Positions 52,885 through 63,699 of a stretch of 64,000 nt of DNA are shown here, one piece after another (position 1 is the stretch's first letter; every line of letters begins with the position of its first letter). Under the pieces are notes generated by a model. The model did not search any database and had not been told where the DNA came from. It saw only the letters and a program-made list of their open reading frames with translations. The translations under genes and the position numbers were made by a program. Source of the stretch: Aplectana chamaeleonis (taxonomy: Eukaryota; Nematoda; Chromadorea; Rhabditida; Cosmocercidae). The stretch covers positions 124,001 to 188,000 of the forward strand of contig JAPDOI010000187.1 of NCBI GenBank assembly GCA_029168955.1. The letters run 5' to 3'.

Positions 52885-55800
52885 GGGGTTTGACTTACTT
52901 TGACTTAATCGGTTGGCTTTCGCCTCGACGCGGTCATTCCGCATTTTCACCGAGGTGTGCCGTCCTAGTAGTCAGCCGTAATGTCTCAGTTTGTCACGGT
53001 CTTCAGCCACAATTTGAACAACATTCCATCCAGCTGTCACTATTCCATTTTCCTGCGAAACGAAACATCGCGCCTGAATTGTCTTTCAATGCCGAGTGAT
53101 TTCAAATCCTCCTTCACCACATCCGTCCCAAAACTTTCGCCTACGTCCAGGCGTGTGTGCCGCTTCCAGACAGGACTTGGAAGCATCCTTAGAGCGTGTT
53201 GAAACAAGACGATCTGGCGGTCTTCTTAAATTATGCCCCAACAGACGAAGACGACCTTCCGTTGCCGCTTGAGAGGATGGCATTGTTGGGAGATGTGGGC
53301 ACCTCTCCTCGTGTCAAAACGTGTAGATGTAAGGCGTCAATCTCGTTGTAGAGATCTTCGTTGTGGCACATCCGCGGCCGAGAAATATCCGGAGCAAACG
53401 TCTAAACAGCTTCCTCTCCTGCAAGCAATCCAACCTTTCCATCTGCGTCTTCGGTGCTGCCCACGTCTCCGATCCGTACATCATGATAGGGCGAATATGG
53501 CCCGGATAAGTAGACGCGCAACTTGACTTCCCTTCGCGATGGGGAAGACCACAAACACTTGGTTAGAGAATTGAATGCAGACGTAGCTTTCGCATCATCG
53601 TTGCTGAATATCCGCTGCATAACTACTTCATCGTTCTTCCAGCAAACAGCCCAAATAACAGAAAAATCATCCACCAGTTCGATACGTTGTCCGTCCACAC
53701 AAACTCCAGTTGAAGGCTCCTCTGAGAGACCCACATCTCGCTTGCATTTGTCGGGACGAAGACGAAGTCCATAGGCTGCGGCATACTTCGAAACGAGGTT
53801 CACAATCCTTTGCAGTTTTGCGTTGTTTTCAGCGAATAACACGATGTCATCGGCGTACTCCAGGGTCGACAAGGGAGCGTCCTGATGGTGTTAGGATCAC
53901 GTCCGCAGGAAACTGTTCTTGGCAATCCCCTCTCTACGCATGATGTCATCAACGGCTTAAAGTTGAATAGGAAAGGTCCTGCTACAGCTCCTTGCCTTAC
54001 TCCTGTTCTAACCTCGAAAGCTGACGTAAACCAGACAGGCGCTACGAACTGCTGCTGTTGTTCCTTTGTTCATGTCCTCGATTAGTCGAACATACTTTTC
54101 CGGGACGCATCATCTGCTCGCAGAGCGTTGAGCAATCGATCACGATGAGGAGAGTCGAACGCGGCTTCAAAGTTCAAAAAGCAAGCTGTAATGGCTTCTG
54201 AATACCGCTGCTCACGATTCAATTACTCTTCTCAAAACGAATACTTGATCAGATGGTCGATCTTCCACGTCGAAAACCGGGTCGCTCCTCTCTGGTCGTT
54301 TCCACACGATGCTCTTGATGAGTCGCTCGAGAATGATACGTTCTAAAACCTCTTGTACATGACACGAAGTAGAGAGATTCCTCTGTAGTTCTTGTGAGGA
54401 TCCATGACGGATAGCTTCTCTTGTGAAGAGATACGATGATCGGCATGTCTCCAACGAATCGGGTAATCCTTTCGCTCATCCATATGGCACGGATGGTGTT
54501 GGTCATTTCCACGAATCCCAGACGGAGGAAGAGCTTTCAGCATTTCAGCAGTGATGTTGTCATCTCCACCTGCCTTTCCTCGCTTTCTTCATTTTCCGGA
54601 CACTAATTCGAAACTTCAGGACTCAGTCGGCGCGTTCCTCCCCACTGGACATAGTAATGTGCTCTCTGAACATGCGGCAGCGCTCTGGTACTGACGGCGC
54701 TTGGACGATCTCAGTAGTGAACTGAAGTAATCCTCTTCCATATTGGCAGCGTCGCATCACCAACTGCAACTCCATTGGTAGTGTTGAAGACAGCAGAACA
54801 TCTCTTCATCTTGCCGCTATACTGTCGTAACAATGTGTAGGCTTTCCCTCGGATTCTTCTCCTCCCCAGAAAGCCTTCTCAAACCTCCTTAGCTCTACTA
54901 CACGTCCATTCTCGTTCGCGGTCATTTTCAAGCTGCCGACGCAACTTCCTCCTGAGACGCTTCTCCTCCACGAAGTTTCCTGCAGTTCGGAGAGCACATA
55001 CTCTGGTTGTAGGTAGATGTTGTTTCTTACTGAGACGTAGGCGAACTTCTTCTTAGGCTGCTACAACCGGTAGTGCCTCTCTTTTCGAAGCGTCCTGGAT
55101 GCACTCTGACGAAAGAGTCCGCGTCGCAAAGTTTCTTCTTAGTCCGTAATTCGATATGAACAGAAACGCGTTGTCGGAATTTCATTCTGCATTCTTTCAT
55201 CCCTGAGACTTGTCGTATCAGTTCTCTGGAGAGGCTTAGCCCCCTCGCTTCCTCTCTCTTCTTATGAATCCCCTCGCCGTGAAGTTCAAAAGAACTGGAC
55301 GGTGATCCGAATCGAAATGTGCGACATCCCACACAGCTCTAGATCTTCGAATGTCCGACACTGGAATATTTCTCGTCAGAACATAGTCGAGCTGTAGTTT
55401 CAAAGTTGTCATCTTCCGCTTCCGCTGCTTTTCAGAGATAGCTGGGTTGGTCCCTGCCACGTAAGCTGCTGGCGGCGATGATTCCTCTTGAATGTCGATG
55501 CAATAATCAGACCACTGCGTTCACAAAGTCGACAAGGCGGTAGCCATTGTCCGATGTTTGCTCCACTGGGAAGAACCATTTACCGAGTACTTCGGATTCC
55601 TGATGAAGTCCCATCTTCGCGTTTGCGTCGATTCCCACCACAACAGCATTTTGACAAGGTATCCTGGCTAGCAACGTATTGGAGTTCCTCGTAGAAGGCA
55701 TCCTTGGAATTGTCTTCGGCGGTTTCGGTGGGCGCATGAGCACTCACTATCCACAGATTGAATCCTCTGTGATCCCGCAGTCGCACAAAATGCATTCATA

Positions 55801-56290
55801 CACGACGTCGAGCCGAATTCCTCGATCATACCATTGTAGTCCTTCCTTACAGCTATCGCACAGCCTCCCACTCTCCTATGATCAGCGTCACCACAGTAGA
55901 TGACGTACTCTCCGACGTGGATGACTGGTCTATTCCTGAGGCGAGTTTCCTGCAAAGCAGCAAACGGTGCATGGAAGTAGCTCAGAAGATTGGACAACGC
56001 AGATTGTTGGATATCACTCGACAATGACAGGCAATTCAGGGTGGCGAAATTGTGGCTTGTGGCAAAAGACTCCATGAACTCCCTAGGTACGGATCCTAAG
56101 GTGTTATGGACCAGAGGCCTTAGTGTGCCGGACGGCAACACCTTTATGCAATGTGCGGAATACTTTCGCGATATAGTTGTGCACGCTATATCGCTCGAAC
56201 GTTCCCTGTGTATACTCAAACGTCTGCTGGGTTCAGTAGAAGCAGGGGCACCAACGAGCAGGTACCAACAGACTTGTATACACACCCCCA
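52885..56290 (-). mobile_element. Nearly full-length RTE-type retrotransposon, inactivated
   Basis: The minus strand carries endonuclease then reverse transcriptase in the single-ORF order of RTE elements, about 3.4 kb in all. The 3' end shows reiterated TAAGTCAAAG-type sequence near 52890-52910, a short-repeat tail. The element is frameshifted many times. It differs in sequence and completeness from the truncated RTE copy at 30520-32002. I could not find a clear target-site duplication. Confidence 0.85.
53086..54600 (-). pseudogene. RTE reverse transcriptase fragments
   Basis: In order on the minus strand: RGFRTYHSRATHQEHRVE and ERPGFRRGRSTIDQVFVLRR (54249-54512; fingers motifs), then LEYADDIVLFAENNAKLQRI (near 53820-53870), which has the catalytic YADD, then LVSKYAAAYGLRLRPDKCK. 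A post-RT segment follows (GRLRLLGHNLRRPPDRLV, 53086-53283). This is the canonical RTE order. Frameshifts between and within the parts, and a region at about 53880-54200 where the central palm motif is not clean, show decay. Loss of function is certain; clade assignment is by motif. Confidence 0.87.
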
Positions 56291-56291
56291 C
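54806..56291 (-). pseudogene. RTE endonuclease domain and linker fragments
   Basis: The 207-residue reading 55668-56291 contains NFATLNCLSLSSDIQQSALS, APFAALQETRLRNRPVIHVG (QET holds a catalytic glutamate) and GGCAIAVRKDYNGMIEEFGS. After a frameshift come IVSAHAPTETAEDNSKDAFY and VVVGIDANAKMGLHQESEVL (55507-55795), the equivalent of the GDFN motif. QLDYVLTRNIPVSDIRRSRA, then DSDHRPVLL (55236-55460), is the SDH motif with the final catalytic histidine. All core endonuclease motifs are present, but in at least three frames. The 54806-55230 part is the linker to the RT. Confidence 0.88.
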
Positions 56292-57205
56292 TATGGGTTA
56301 AAAACAGTTAACTGAACTTGAAACTGGTTCTTATGGGGTTATAAACGTTGCGGTTTTGTTTTGGTGGGCAAAAAGCTTTTCCACAAATTCTACAAGGTTT
56401 TGGTTTTTTTTTTCTCAATAACTTATATGTTTTTTCCACAAAAAAGTTTTACGGCTCCCCTCCCAACTTCTCCTTACTCTCCGAAGATTCCAACGACCCC
56501 CAACACCACCCGTTCGCGAGTTACCCGCACCAGCTGGACCCTGTGGTTCAGTGCTATCAGCATATCAAAGCGCAAGTTCGAGATAATCTGTGTATGCACT
56601 ACGTGGGTGTCGCAGGCACCACAAGACAGTATTGTATCCCGCTATAGCCAGGGAGCAATCGTTTCAATCTACAGATTTCGCGAATAGTTTCATCTCGACT
56701 TTCTTTTCTCCTCCTGCTGAATTTCAGTCGCCAGACGAACAAATACTGAAGCATCTTACGAGGTTGTCTGTTCTTTGTGTTTTTTATTATTTCTTTGCAA
56801 CGTCCACTGCAGATAAATTAGTCGGTTTCCTTGTTTTCAGCCTAGCAACTTCTGTTGAGTGCATGGCAGCCACATTACGGGATTCAGTGTCAACGCCTCC
56901 AATGAAGGGACGAGCGTGACGCCGTTCGACGATGTTGAGGCATCTGGTTGGATGCCTATATGTAGAGTTTTACTCGACTCTTCCGAAATTTCACATTAAG
57001 AAATCTCTTTTTTTAACCCGGCATGCAGGGTTCGCAAATCTCACATCTAGTGAAAAAATCTCAACTGCCAGAGCTGAGCGACAGCCAGTTAATGCCTACT
57101 TCCCTCATTTGAGCTAGTCGAAGTGAGACCGATCTGGTTTATCATGTCGAAATCTGCACTTTGATATGCTGATAGCACTGAACCAAGCGTTCGAATGCAG
57201 AAAAA

Positions 57206-57831
57206 CCTTGAAGGCATCGTACACGATGAAAACGGAAATTCAGCTTTTGCGTTCAGTCGGAATAGTGGGTCATAATAATGTCACTCAGGAAGCTTGGAGT
57301 TTCAAAATCGCCTCTGAATGGAGATTTGCTTACCTCAAAAGGGCTTCCTGGGTTTTGGAGGCCGGCCTTGGGGTCGATCCGTTGTTAAAAGGAACAAAAC
57401 TCCGTGGTCGCTGCCGACGATCGTGCGTTGACGCGACGTAGGGCGCAATTTACACGCCACTCGAATTCACGTTCGGCATCGATAGAAAGCAGCTGACAGC
57501 AATGGATACAGCAGGTTAGTAACCCTTTCTAGTTTCGTTCAAGAACAAATTATCGCTCATCTGAATGGCGTCCTGGGTGAATTGCTTCCAACGCTGCGCC
57601 AAGGAACGAATCGTAAAACTGTTCTTTGCGTTTTTCGCGCAACTATCCCAAGTTCATGTCGGCGGGAACTTCAAGTTTGTGTTGAGCTTTCTTGAAATGG
57701 GTATTTCTTGAAAAGTTGACGTTTTTGAGGGGGCTTTTTGCAACCTTCAGTCACTATAGGGATTTAACAACACGAAAAAATCAAAAACCCAAGTATGGTT
57801 TTCATCGTGTACAATGCCTTTAAAAACGATT
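57206..57831 (+). repeat. TIR element related to type B, ~625 bp
   Basis: The left end is TTGAAGGCATCGTACACGAT then GAAAAC; the right end is GTTTTCATCGTGTACAATGC followed by CTTTAA. A second, diverged version of the right end follows at 57840-57995 (GGTTTTGCGCGCGTACGATG), as if the right part were duplicated. A 91-aa ORF spans the left part (57166-57441) and is not recognised. Confidence 0.8.
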
Positions 57832-58327
57832 CTGGCACAAACTTCAAAATAATTTTTACGGTGTATCAAACTGGTATTCCCTCGCGAATGAAGATTTTTC
57901 GGGGGCTTTTTTTGACATTTCTTTCTTCGTTCACTAAAAAAGATAAGCTTAACAAAAACTTGAACAAATAGTGTATGGTTTTGCGCGCGTACGATGTCGC
58001 TAAGTTTAATAAAAAGTCGGAATCAACACCAAGTAGGACCTGCTCTTTGCAAGGTAATTATCCTTTAGTATTTTTTCTCTTTTTCTTCCGAAAGTATCAA
58101 TTTTCATAATCTATAGAATGTTCCATGTTAATTTTTAATTACTATCTGCATGATATGCCCTGTGGCAAGTCTGAGCAGAATACGGATTTTTTCGGACCAC
58201 GCTAACAAACTGAAAGCAGCGCTGCTCTTTCAACACTTCTCTGTATTCTCGTGCTTGAGTGCGACTGAATTGTAGGAAAAGGATTCATGAATTTTATTAA
58301 AAGAGGAGATCGGTTCAAATAGAGGTA

Positions 58328-58607
58328 CACTCTGTTTATCTTGAATTGCACAAAACACGGTCCGCCAATAGTCCTCTAACTGGCCCGCTAGTACCGTAGT
58401 GTACGCCCACGACGCATTCTCGGCAGACCCGGGTGGCAGGGGTTGGTGGCCGAGTGACGGCATTGACGAATGGATTGCTCTGCACACCGGGTGCACACCC
58501 GGGTCTGCCGAGAACGCGTCGTGGACGTACACTACGGTACTAGCGGGCCAATTAGAGCACTATTGGCGGACGGTGGTTTGTGCAATTCAAGATAAACAGA
58601 GTATATT
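58328..58607. repeat. Fold-back element with ~105-bp arms
   Basis: CTCTGTTTATCTTGAATTGC, GCCCGCTAGTACCGTAGTGT and CTCGGCAGACCCGGGT pair with ACCCGGGTCTGCCGAG, ACACTACGGTACTAGCGGGC and GCAATTCAAGATAAACAGAG. The arms are 90-95% identical, so the element looks fairly recent. The centre is about 70 bp. Confidence 0.9.
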
Positions 58608-58682
58608 AAGCTGTTGAGGCACCACTCCTCTCACTATTGTGAGCGAGGCGTTAGCCATCTAGATATCCTCATCTAGATGCTT

Positions 58683-58895
58683 CTACTCACCAATCATTCC
58701 ATCGACTATTTGGCCAGTTTTTGTGAAGAGGTGAGGTTTAACGGAGGAGCAGACGCCGCAACTTGATTGGGCATGAGCATGCACCGGCGGGATGGGAGTT
58801 GGAACCTTGTCCTCATATTTGTGAAGCACACAGTAATATACGTAGGAGAATCGTGTGTAACATTCTATTTTCCCTTCAAGAAGAAGCAGGAACAA
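58683..58895 (-). CDS. Candidate exon ending at a GTGAGT donor
   Basis: A minus-strand reading of 70 codons: RFSYVYYCVLHKYEDKVPTP, then IPPVHAHAQSSCGVCSSVKP, then HLFTKTGQIVDGMIG, at which point a consensus splice donor GTGAGT occurs (near 58688). It lies downstream, on the same strand, of the signal-peptide ORF at 58932-59309. It could be part of the same gene, but I see no good acceptor at its left edge. No domain is recognised. Confidence 0.25.
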   Translation of the reverse strand: MFLLLLEGKIECYTRFSYVYYCVLHKYEDKVPTPIPPVHAHAQSSCGVCSSVKPHLFTKTGQIVDGMIGE

Positions 58896-58931
58896 GTTTT
58901 ATAGTCTTCCTTATGAACATTGATCAGGCAT

Positions 58932-59309
58932 TCATATGATGTGAACAAAAGTGTACAAGCACGAAAATGCAAACAACACGGTGTCGCCCGCGGAGTAGTC
59001 CTGGTAGTCCCAAGAGATCAGCCATGCGACATTGAGTAAGCCAGAAGGCCATCTGAGGTTATGTGAAGGCTTTTCGCATGTTTTCATTAAGGGATAGGTG
59101 ACTAGGCCGTCGTATACGCAATCGGAGCCCCACTGGTCGAAAATGGACGCGCCTTGCCCATTTGCCACACCTGATATGGCGAAAGACCTCCACAGATATC
59201 TGTGATTTGTATTTACAGTCGATTCAGAATTCTTAGGGGTCTTCTGTCGAAAACAGAAACACAGACTGCTGGAAGACAAGGAGACTGCGAGCATTAGGCG
59301 TAGAACCAT
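58932..59309 (-). CDS. ORF of 125 aa, possible secreted protein or exon
   Basis: The minus-strand reading begins MVLRLMLAVSLSSSSLCFCF, which could be a signal peptide. Alternatively the true exon may start after a TTTCTGTTTTCGACAG acceptor around 59245. The body has RYLWRSFAISGVANGQGASI, then DQWGSDCVYDGLVTYPLMKT, then NVAWLISWDYQDYSAGDTVL, with several tryptophans and cysteines and a protein-like composition. The frame ends at TGA near 58932 with no donor in sight. I recognise no family. This is one of the better host-coding candidates, but the start and the exon limits are uncertain. Confidence 0.3.
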   Translation of the reverse strand: MVLRLMLAVSLSSSSLCFCFRQKTPKNSESTVNTNHRYLWRSFAISGVANGQGASIFDQWGSDCVYDGLVTYPLMKTCEKPSHNLRWPSGLLNVAWLISWDYQDYSAGDTVLFAFSCLYTFVHII

Positions 59310-60316
59310 GATTATGCAGACTGTACGATAATTCTACGGAACGAAAATGAATTCTGCATCAACACTTTGTAGAAGGGGAAGAGGGCAAATTACAATGTTG
59401 GGTAGTTCGTGTGGCTTGATGGCCTTTTCTTTTGGTAGATGCTTGGCAACAAGAACATGATGAAGAGTTAACAACAATTCCAGATATCATTAAGCATTAC
59501 CCGAGTTCATCAGCAACACAACCTAAGGGATTTGTGTTTAAACTGCCTTCTTAGCAGCAATCGAGTCTTGTGTGCACAAGGCAGACTGTTCTGTAGAGAC
59601 CACAGACTTCTGAAACTCGACCGAAGCCTACACCGACGTTAAGCCGCTAAGGAGCTGAAGCTGATAATTTAATGATGCTTACAACTGTTTTTATGGCATC
59701 ATCGGAAAGACCCAGATTTGTTACCTATATACTATGTATACCCTCTATAAAACGTCGTAATTCGCATCATTCGAGGCGCGAGCGGCGCGCGCGACGCCTC
59801 AGTCTCCGCCTGTCCACCGCTCTCTCACTGTCTCTAACCTCCGCTCCGCACCAGCACGCGTAGGAACCATGTGAATTTCGCCGTTTTATAGCTTGTAACT
59901 ATGCAGCTCACATGCACGCTCGGCCAAGAACCCGTGGCATACACCGCATTGCGTCATAGCCTCTCATTAGCCGTAAAGTGAGCACATCACAATCCCCTCG
60001 GTTAAAACAGGTACTGTTGTCACCAACTTGCGATTAGCGGTGGATTGCTGAAAAGCTTCGTGAACAGAAGAAAAGGCCATGAAGCCATGTGAACATGCAT
60101 AATAGTCACACTGTACAGATACATTATTATAGCACATATATGCATATATGTACAGTGTAGTCCACACCAAAATTGCACATCAATTAATGCGATGAGAAGC
60201 GGTTGGTTGGAGATCAATGCACATGAAGCTGATTGCAGCACAACCGCTCCCGCTCAAGCGATGAGCGTGCTGCCCTAGGAATTCATACATATTGATCGCC
60301 TGTCGAACGCCTCGCA

Positions 60317-60544
60317 TTGATAAGTAGATATGCTGAACTTGGTGGACTCACTGTATATCTCTGGACTCGTCAACAAATTCATGATTATGAGATTGATCCT
60401 GATCAAAGACGTGGTCCACCGCCTCCACTTATGGTCATCGATCGCATATTTCGGTTTAGCGAAGGTGCTCTCCTGAAACTTAGACTGAGGATGATATATG
60501 GCATAATGCTGAAGACAGTGCTCGCGATAAATCATGGATGTTGA
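60317..60544 (+). CDS. ORF of 75 aa, hypothetical
   Basis: A short open reading (RYAELGGLTVYLWTRQQIHD, then DPDQRRGPPPPLMVIDRIFR, then LRLRMIYGIMLKTVLAI) with protein-like residue use. The opposite strand has a longer ORF (60275-60649, 124 aa) that covers the same DNA, so at most one of them is real. No family is recognised. Confidence 0.15.
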   Translation: MISRYAELGGLTVYLWTRQQIHDYEIDPDQRRGPPPPLMVIDRIFRFSEGALLKLRLRMIYGIMLKTVLAINHGC

Positions 60545-60827
60545 CCATAATGTAGGATATGGGCTGTCAACAGGAATACTGTGACAGCTGTACCACAAAG
60601 AACCGTGGGAATGGCAGGGAACCACCTGTTCCTTCCGAATCATTATCACTTCGTTACGTTCAATTACTGGCAGCGCAAGGATTGAGTGGTGAGATATAGC
60701 CCTTTTCCTGTATAAAGTTCTCCCCTAACCAACTATCACGTACACGTTTTACTACCACTTATGCCAGTTGGTTAGCCTTTCTTTAAGGCTCCGGTCATAC
60801 ATGGTTGGTGGGAAATGCAAAATTAAC

Positions 60828-61275
60828 CCTCGGTGGTCCGCCGTGACCTGCTGTGACCCGCCGAGACCTGCCCGGTCGATACACATGAAAAACATGGTCG
60901 GGTGAGGTTGAGCAAAACACTCGTTGTGGTCGACGCGGGCGATATTTATGCAATACGTTGATGACGGGGGGGGGGGTGAAAAAAAAACGCCGGATGGGAG
61001 GGCCGATAAAGAAAGAGTGCATATCTCTAGGATGCTGTTCACACCGCTACCTTCATTTCTTCATTGTACCCCCCGTCGCTATTTCCATGAATAGGTTCAC
61101 TCCTGTTGGCTACGTAACAATAATTTCCATCATAATTGTTGGTCATTTCCGGTAGGCTCGAGTTGGCCATTTACGGGTGTTTCTTTCAACCTCACTCGAC
61201 CCTGTTTTTCATATGTATCGACCGGGCGGGTAAAGGTCACGGCAGTTCACAGCAGGCCCCACCGGGGATTTCTTC
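60828..61275. repeat. TIR element, ~450 bp, arms ~88 bp
   Basis: GACCTGCTGTGACCCGCCG and GCCCGGTCGATACACATGAA, then CATGGTCGGGTGAGGTTGA, are matched in inverse orientation by 61187-61275 (TCAACCTCACTCGACCCTG, TTCATATGTATCGACCGGGC, TTCACAGCAGG). The spacer includes a G11 run at 60966-60976 and an A9 run. Confidence 0.8.
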
Positions 61276-61722
61276 GCACTCCATTTTCAATGCTTTCTAT
61301 GTGTATTGACCGGGCTGGCTACTTACGATCAGCCAACTATGACCGTCCTGAAGAGGGTGCGAGCTAATTCGATGCGTCGACTGATCTGGACGATACTCAT
61401 ATACCTCCTAAAAGTTTATCATCGTTGTTTTTCAATGCTGTTTCGAAAAAGGTTCCGAGCTCAGGATTTGCAAACAAACTGTCAATTTTCTCATCGCGAA
61501 CACTGCCTTTATGTAATAAAAAACATTAAGATGTGTCACGCGTACTTTCGCTGTGTAAGGCAATTTTCTTGGGCGTATGGCTGAACGGCACCTTCTTCGG
61601 GAGAACCTCAAAAGAAGACGATTATTCGTGCATTTCACACAGTTACAAAAATCAAACTCAGGATTAGTGAGAAAATGTGTTACATTATGACTTCAAACGT
61701 AAGATTAGAGACACAAACTGTT

Positions 61723-62213
61723 ACAGTTTACCGCAAGGTTAAAAGGACATGGTGCGGTTGCGGTCACACGCTAAAACTTCGGTGGAAGACGCCTAATTTC
61801 ATTATCGGTCGACAGCACAGTTGATTTTTGGGGTGAGTCACCGTTTTTCTTTATTTTTTTTCTTGTTTACTTCGGCATTACTTTTGTTTCTGACTCTTCT
61901 AATGCTACGAATAGGAGCTTTTCTTAGTGTGCGAGAGAAATTTGCCGTTTCTTCGATTTCGAAACAGAAATTGGAAAAAACACTTCGAAGCCCGAAAAAA
62001 CGGCTAGCTTCCCTCACGCACTAGGAATAGCCCCTATTCGCAATACTTAAACAGTTAGAAACAAAATTCATGCCGAAACAAACAAGAAAAACCGTATCTT
62101 ACAGAGAAAATCAGCTGTGCTGTCGACTGAAAAATGAAATTGACGTCTTCCACCGCAGTTTTAATTATTGTGACCGCAACCGCACCATGTCCTTTTAACA
62201 TTGCGCTAAACTG
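61723..62213. repeat. Fold-back element, ~490 bp, almost entirely palindromic
   Basis: Left arm 61723-61950, right arm about 61990-62213. Inverse blocks: GGACATGGTGCGGTTGCGGT, GGTGGAAGACG, GTCGACAGCACAG and CGAATAGGAGCT against their partners. One arm end also occurs alone at 18448-18492. Non-coding; a 67-aa ORF at 61821-62024 is a by-product. Confidence 0.9.
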
Positions 62214-62526
62214 TATGTACCTTCTAACTAACTAATGCGGTTCGCCAGTTTCTCGCACGCAACTCGGCGAGCTTATCATCTAGTGGAGACTGACTATTTA
62301 CTCAATCCAGCGTAGGAGTCTAACATTCTCGTATGTGCTTTCAATGTGTGAGGAATAAGGACAAGCAAACCGGATGATTTTTCACAATCGACAACAGATT
62401 CTTATCTGACGGACTTGAGCATTGCATTTCAACTTTCTGCCCACCAAATTCAGAAAATTCTTCAAATCGACGACAATAAAGAATGGAGCTGTGAAGTTAA
62501 GGAATGATGCAATACCGAGCTAATGA

Positions 62527-63242
62527 CTAACTGCGATCTAAGCTTCCACGTGCTTCGTACGGTTCAGATTCCTCTGTCATAGAATCCGGTCGATACACTG
62601 TTGTCGGGTTGTCGCTCTTCTGACAAAAACATTTACTCGGAACAAATGTTTGAATCTTTGAAGATTGCGAGGCTTACCGGTGAAGATTCTCGTTTTGGCA
62701 AGATTCCGTTTTTCGTGAAATAAGATGCGATTTGCCGTGGAACTGGTTGAAGAGACTTTTCCGATAAGGTGGTGAATTTTGACTCTTCCGCCGACCCATC
62801 AGATTCCAGCAACACTCGAGTCATGTTCACAAACTGTTGCAAAAGAAATAATTAGAAGAAGAAAACGGTTTCCAGCTTGCCGGACAAAAGTTTCCTGGAG
62901 AATGGGCAAACACACAAACGATTCTTCCCTGTATTTACTCACATGCAAGTTGTCTCGATCGCTTTTCCGCCCTTGAAACACTAACCGCTTGCCGCCACCA
63001 CCAAGTCTTTCAATTTCGTCCAGATTCCGGTCTCCGATTCCTTGAATAATGGAGTTTGAAGAGCTGAACTCATGTCTACATGGAACAGACAGAGTATGGT
63101 GCGAGAGAACTTGGGGTTCTAGTAAACTGGATACAATACCGCTCGTAGGTTTCGGCCAAAATGCATGCGGCGGCGCTTTCTCACATTTTAGAGGCCCCTT
63201 TTTGAAGACTCCTCCATCTTCAACCTTTTCGGATCTAGGATA
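62527..63242 (-). CDS. 3' end of a multi-exon host gene, unknown protein
   Basis: Three minus-strand exons join in phase 0. Exon 1, 62943-63242 (100 codons), includes KKGPLKCEKAPPHAFWPKPT, SSNSIIQGIGDRNLDEIERL and GGGGKRLVFQGRKSDRDNLH, and ends at donor GTGAGT. Exon 2, 62678-62833 (52 codons), follows acceptor TTTTGCAACAG and runs from FVNMTRVLLESDGSAEES through SYFTKNGILPKRESSP to donor GTAAGC. Exon 3, 62527-62619, follows TTTTTGTCAG and ends EESEPYEARGSLDRS then TAG. Introns are 109 and 58 bp, usual for nematodes. The 182-residue tail is polar and probably disordered; I recognise no domain. The left limit of exon 1 is less certain (acceptor at 63243 or 63235). A 12-codon exon at 63352-63387 (IRSLCGTYSAVQ), with acceptor TTCTCAG and donor GTGTAC, would also join in phase. 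The remaining 5' exons should lie beyond the window. Confidence 0.75.
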
Positions 63243-63628
63243 CTAACAACACGGGTTATCCAAAATTATAATGTTTGCTACCATTGAAGCTCTTACAAAG
63301 AAATTTGCGAGGACATTGTTAGTGTGCCACTTATGCGGATACAGTGTACACCTGCACTGCGCTATAAGTACCGCACAATGATCTGATCTGAGAATGAAAC
63401 CTCAAACCTTTTTGTGTAAACTCATGTCCCAGGAATCATAATACCTTTGAATAGCTCTTTCTTCAAAAATCTAAGCGTTTTCAGATTCCGGAAAATTCAA
63501 AGGCAATGATAACAATATATTTCACTTTCCCATTCTTCACAGTATTCAGAAGATACTTCCTTCACTTGCTCAGAGAGTCGGAGGTCCTATTTGGCCACGA
63601 TAGGCTTGCGAATCTACCACAAAAGCGG

Positions 63629-63690
63629 TTGGACGACGATACGGCCACGTACTTCCCGTGCGCCACGTGGCCTAATCGTCGTCCAAGTGA
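63629..63690. repeat. Perfect-arm hairpin, ~62 bp
   Basis: TTGGACGACGAT and GGCCACGT pair with ACGTGGCC and ATCGTCGTCCAA around a 14-base loop. It lies inside what may be an intron or the upstream part of the minus-strand gene. Confidence 0.75.
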
Positions 63691-63699
63691 GAAGCACGT

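Noticed and set aside
60966..60976. G11 run as a regulatory G-quadruplex
   Set aside because: A single uninterrupted G run next to A9 is more simply a slippage-prone homopolymer within a TIR element spacer.
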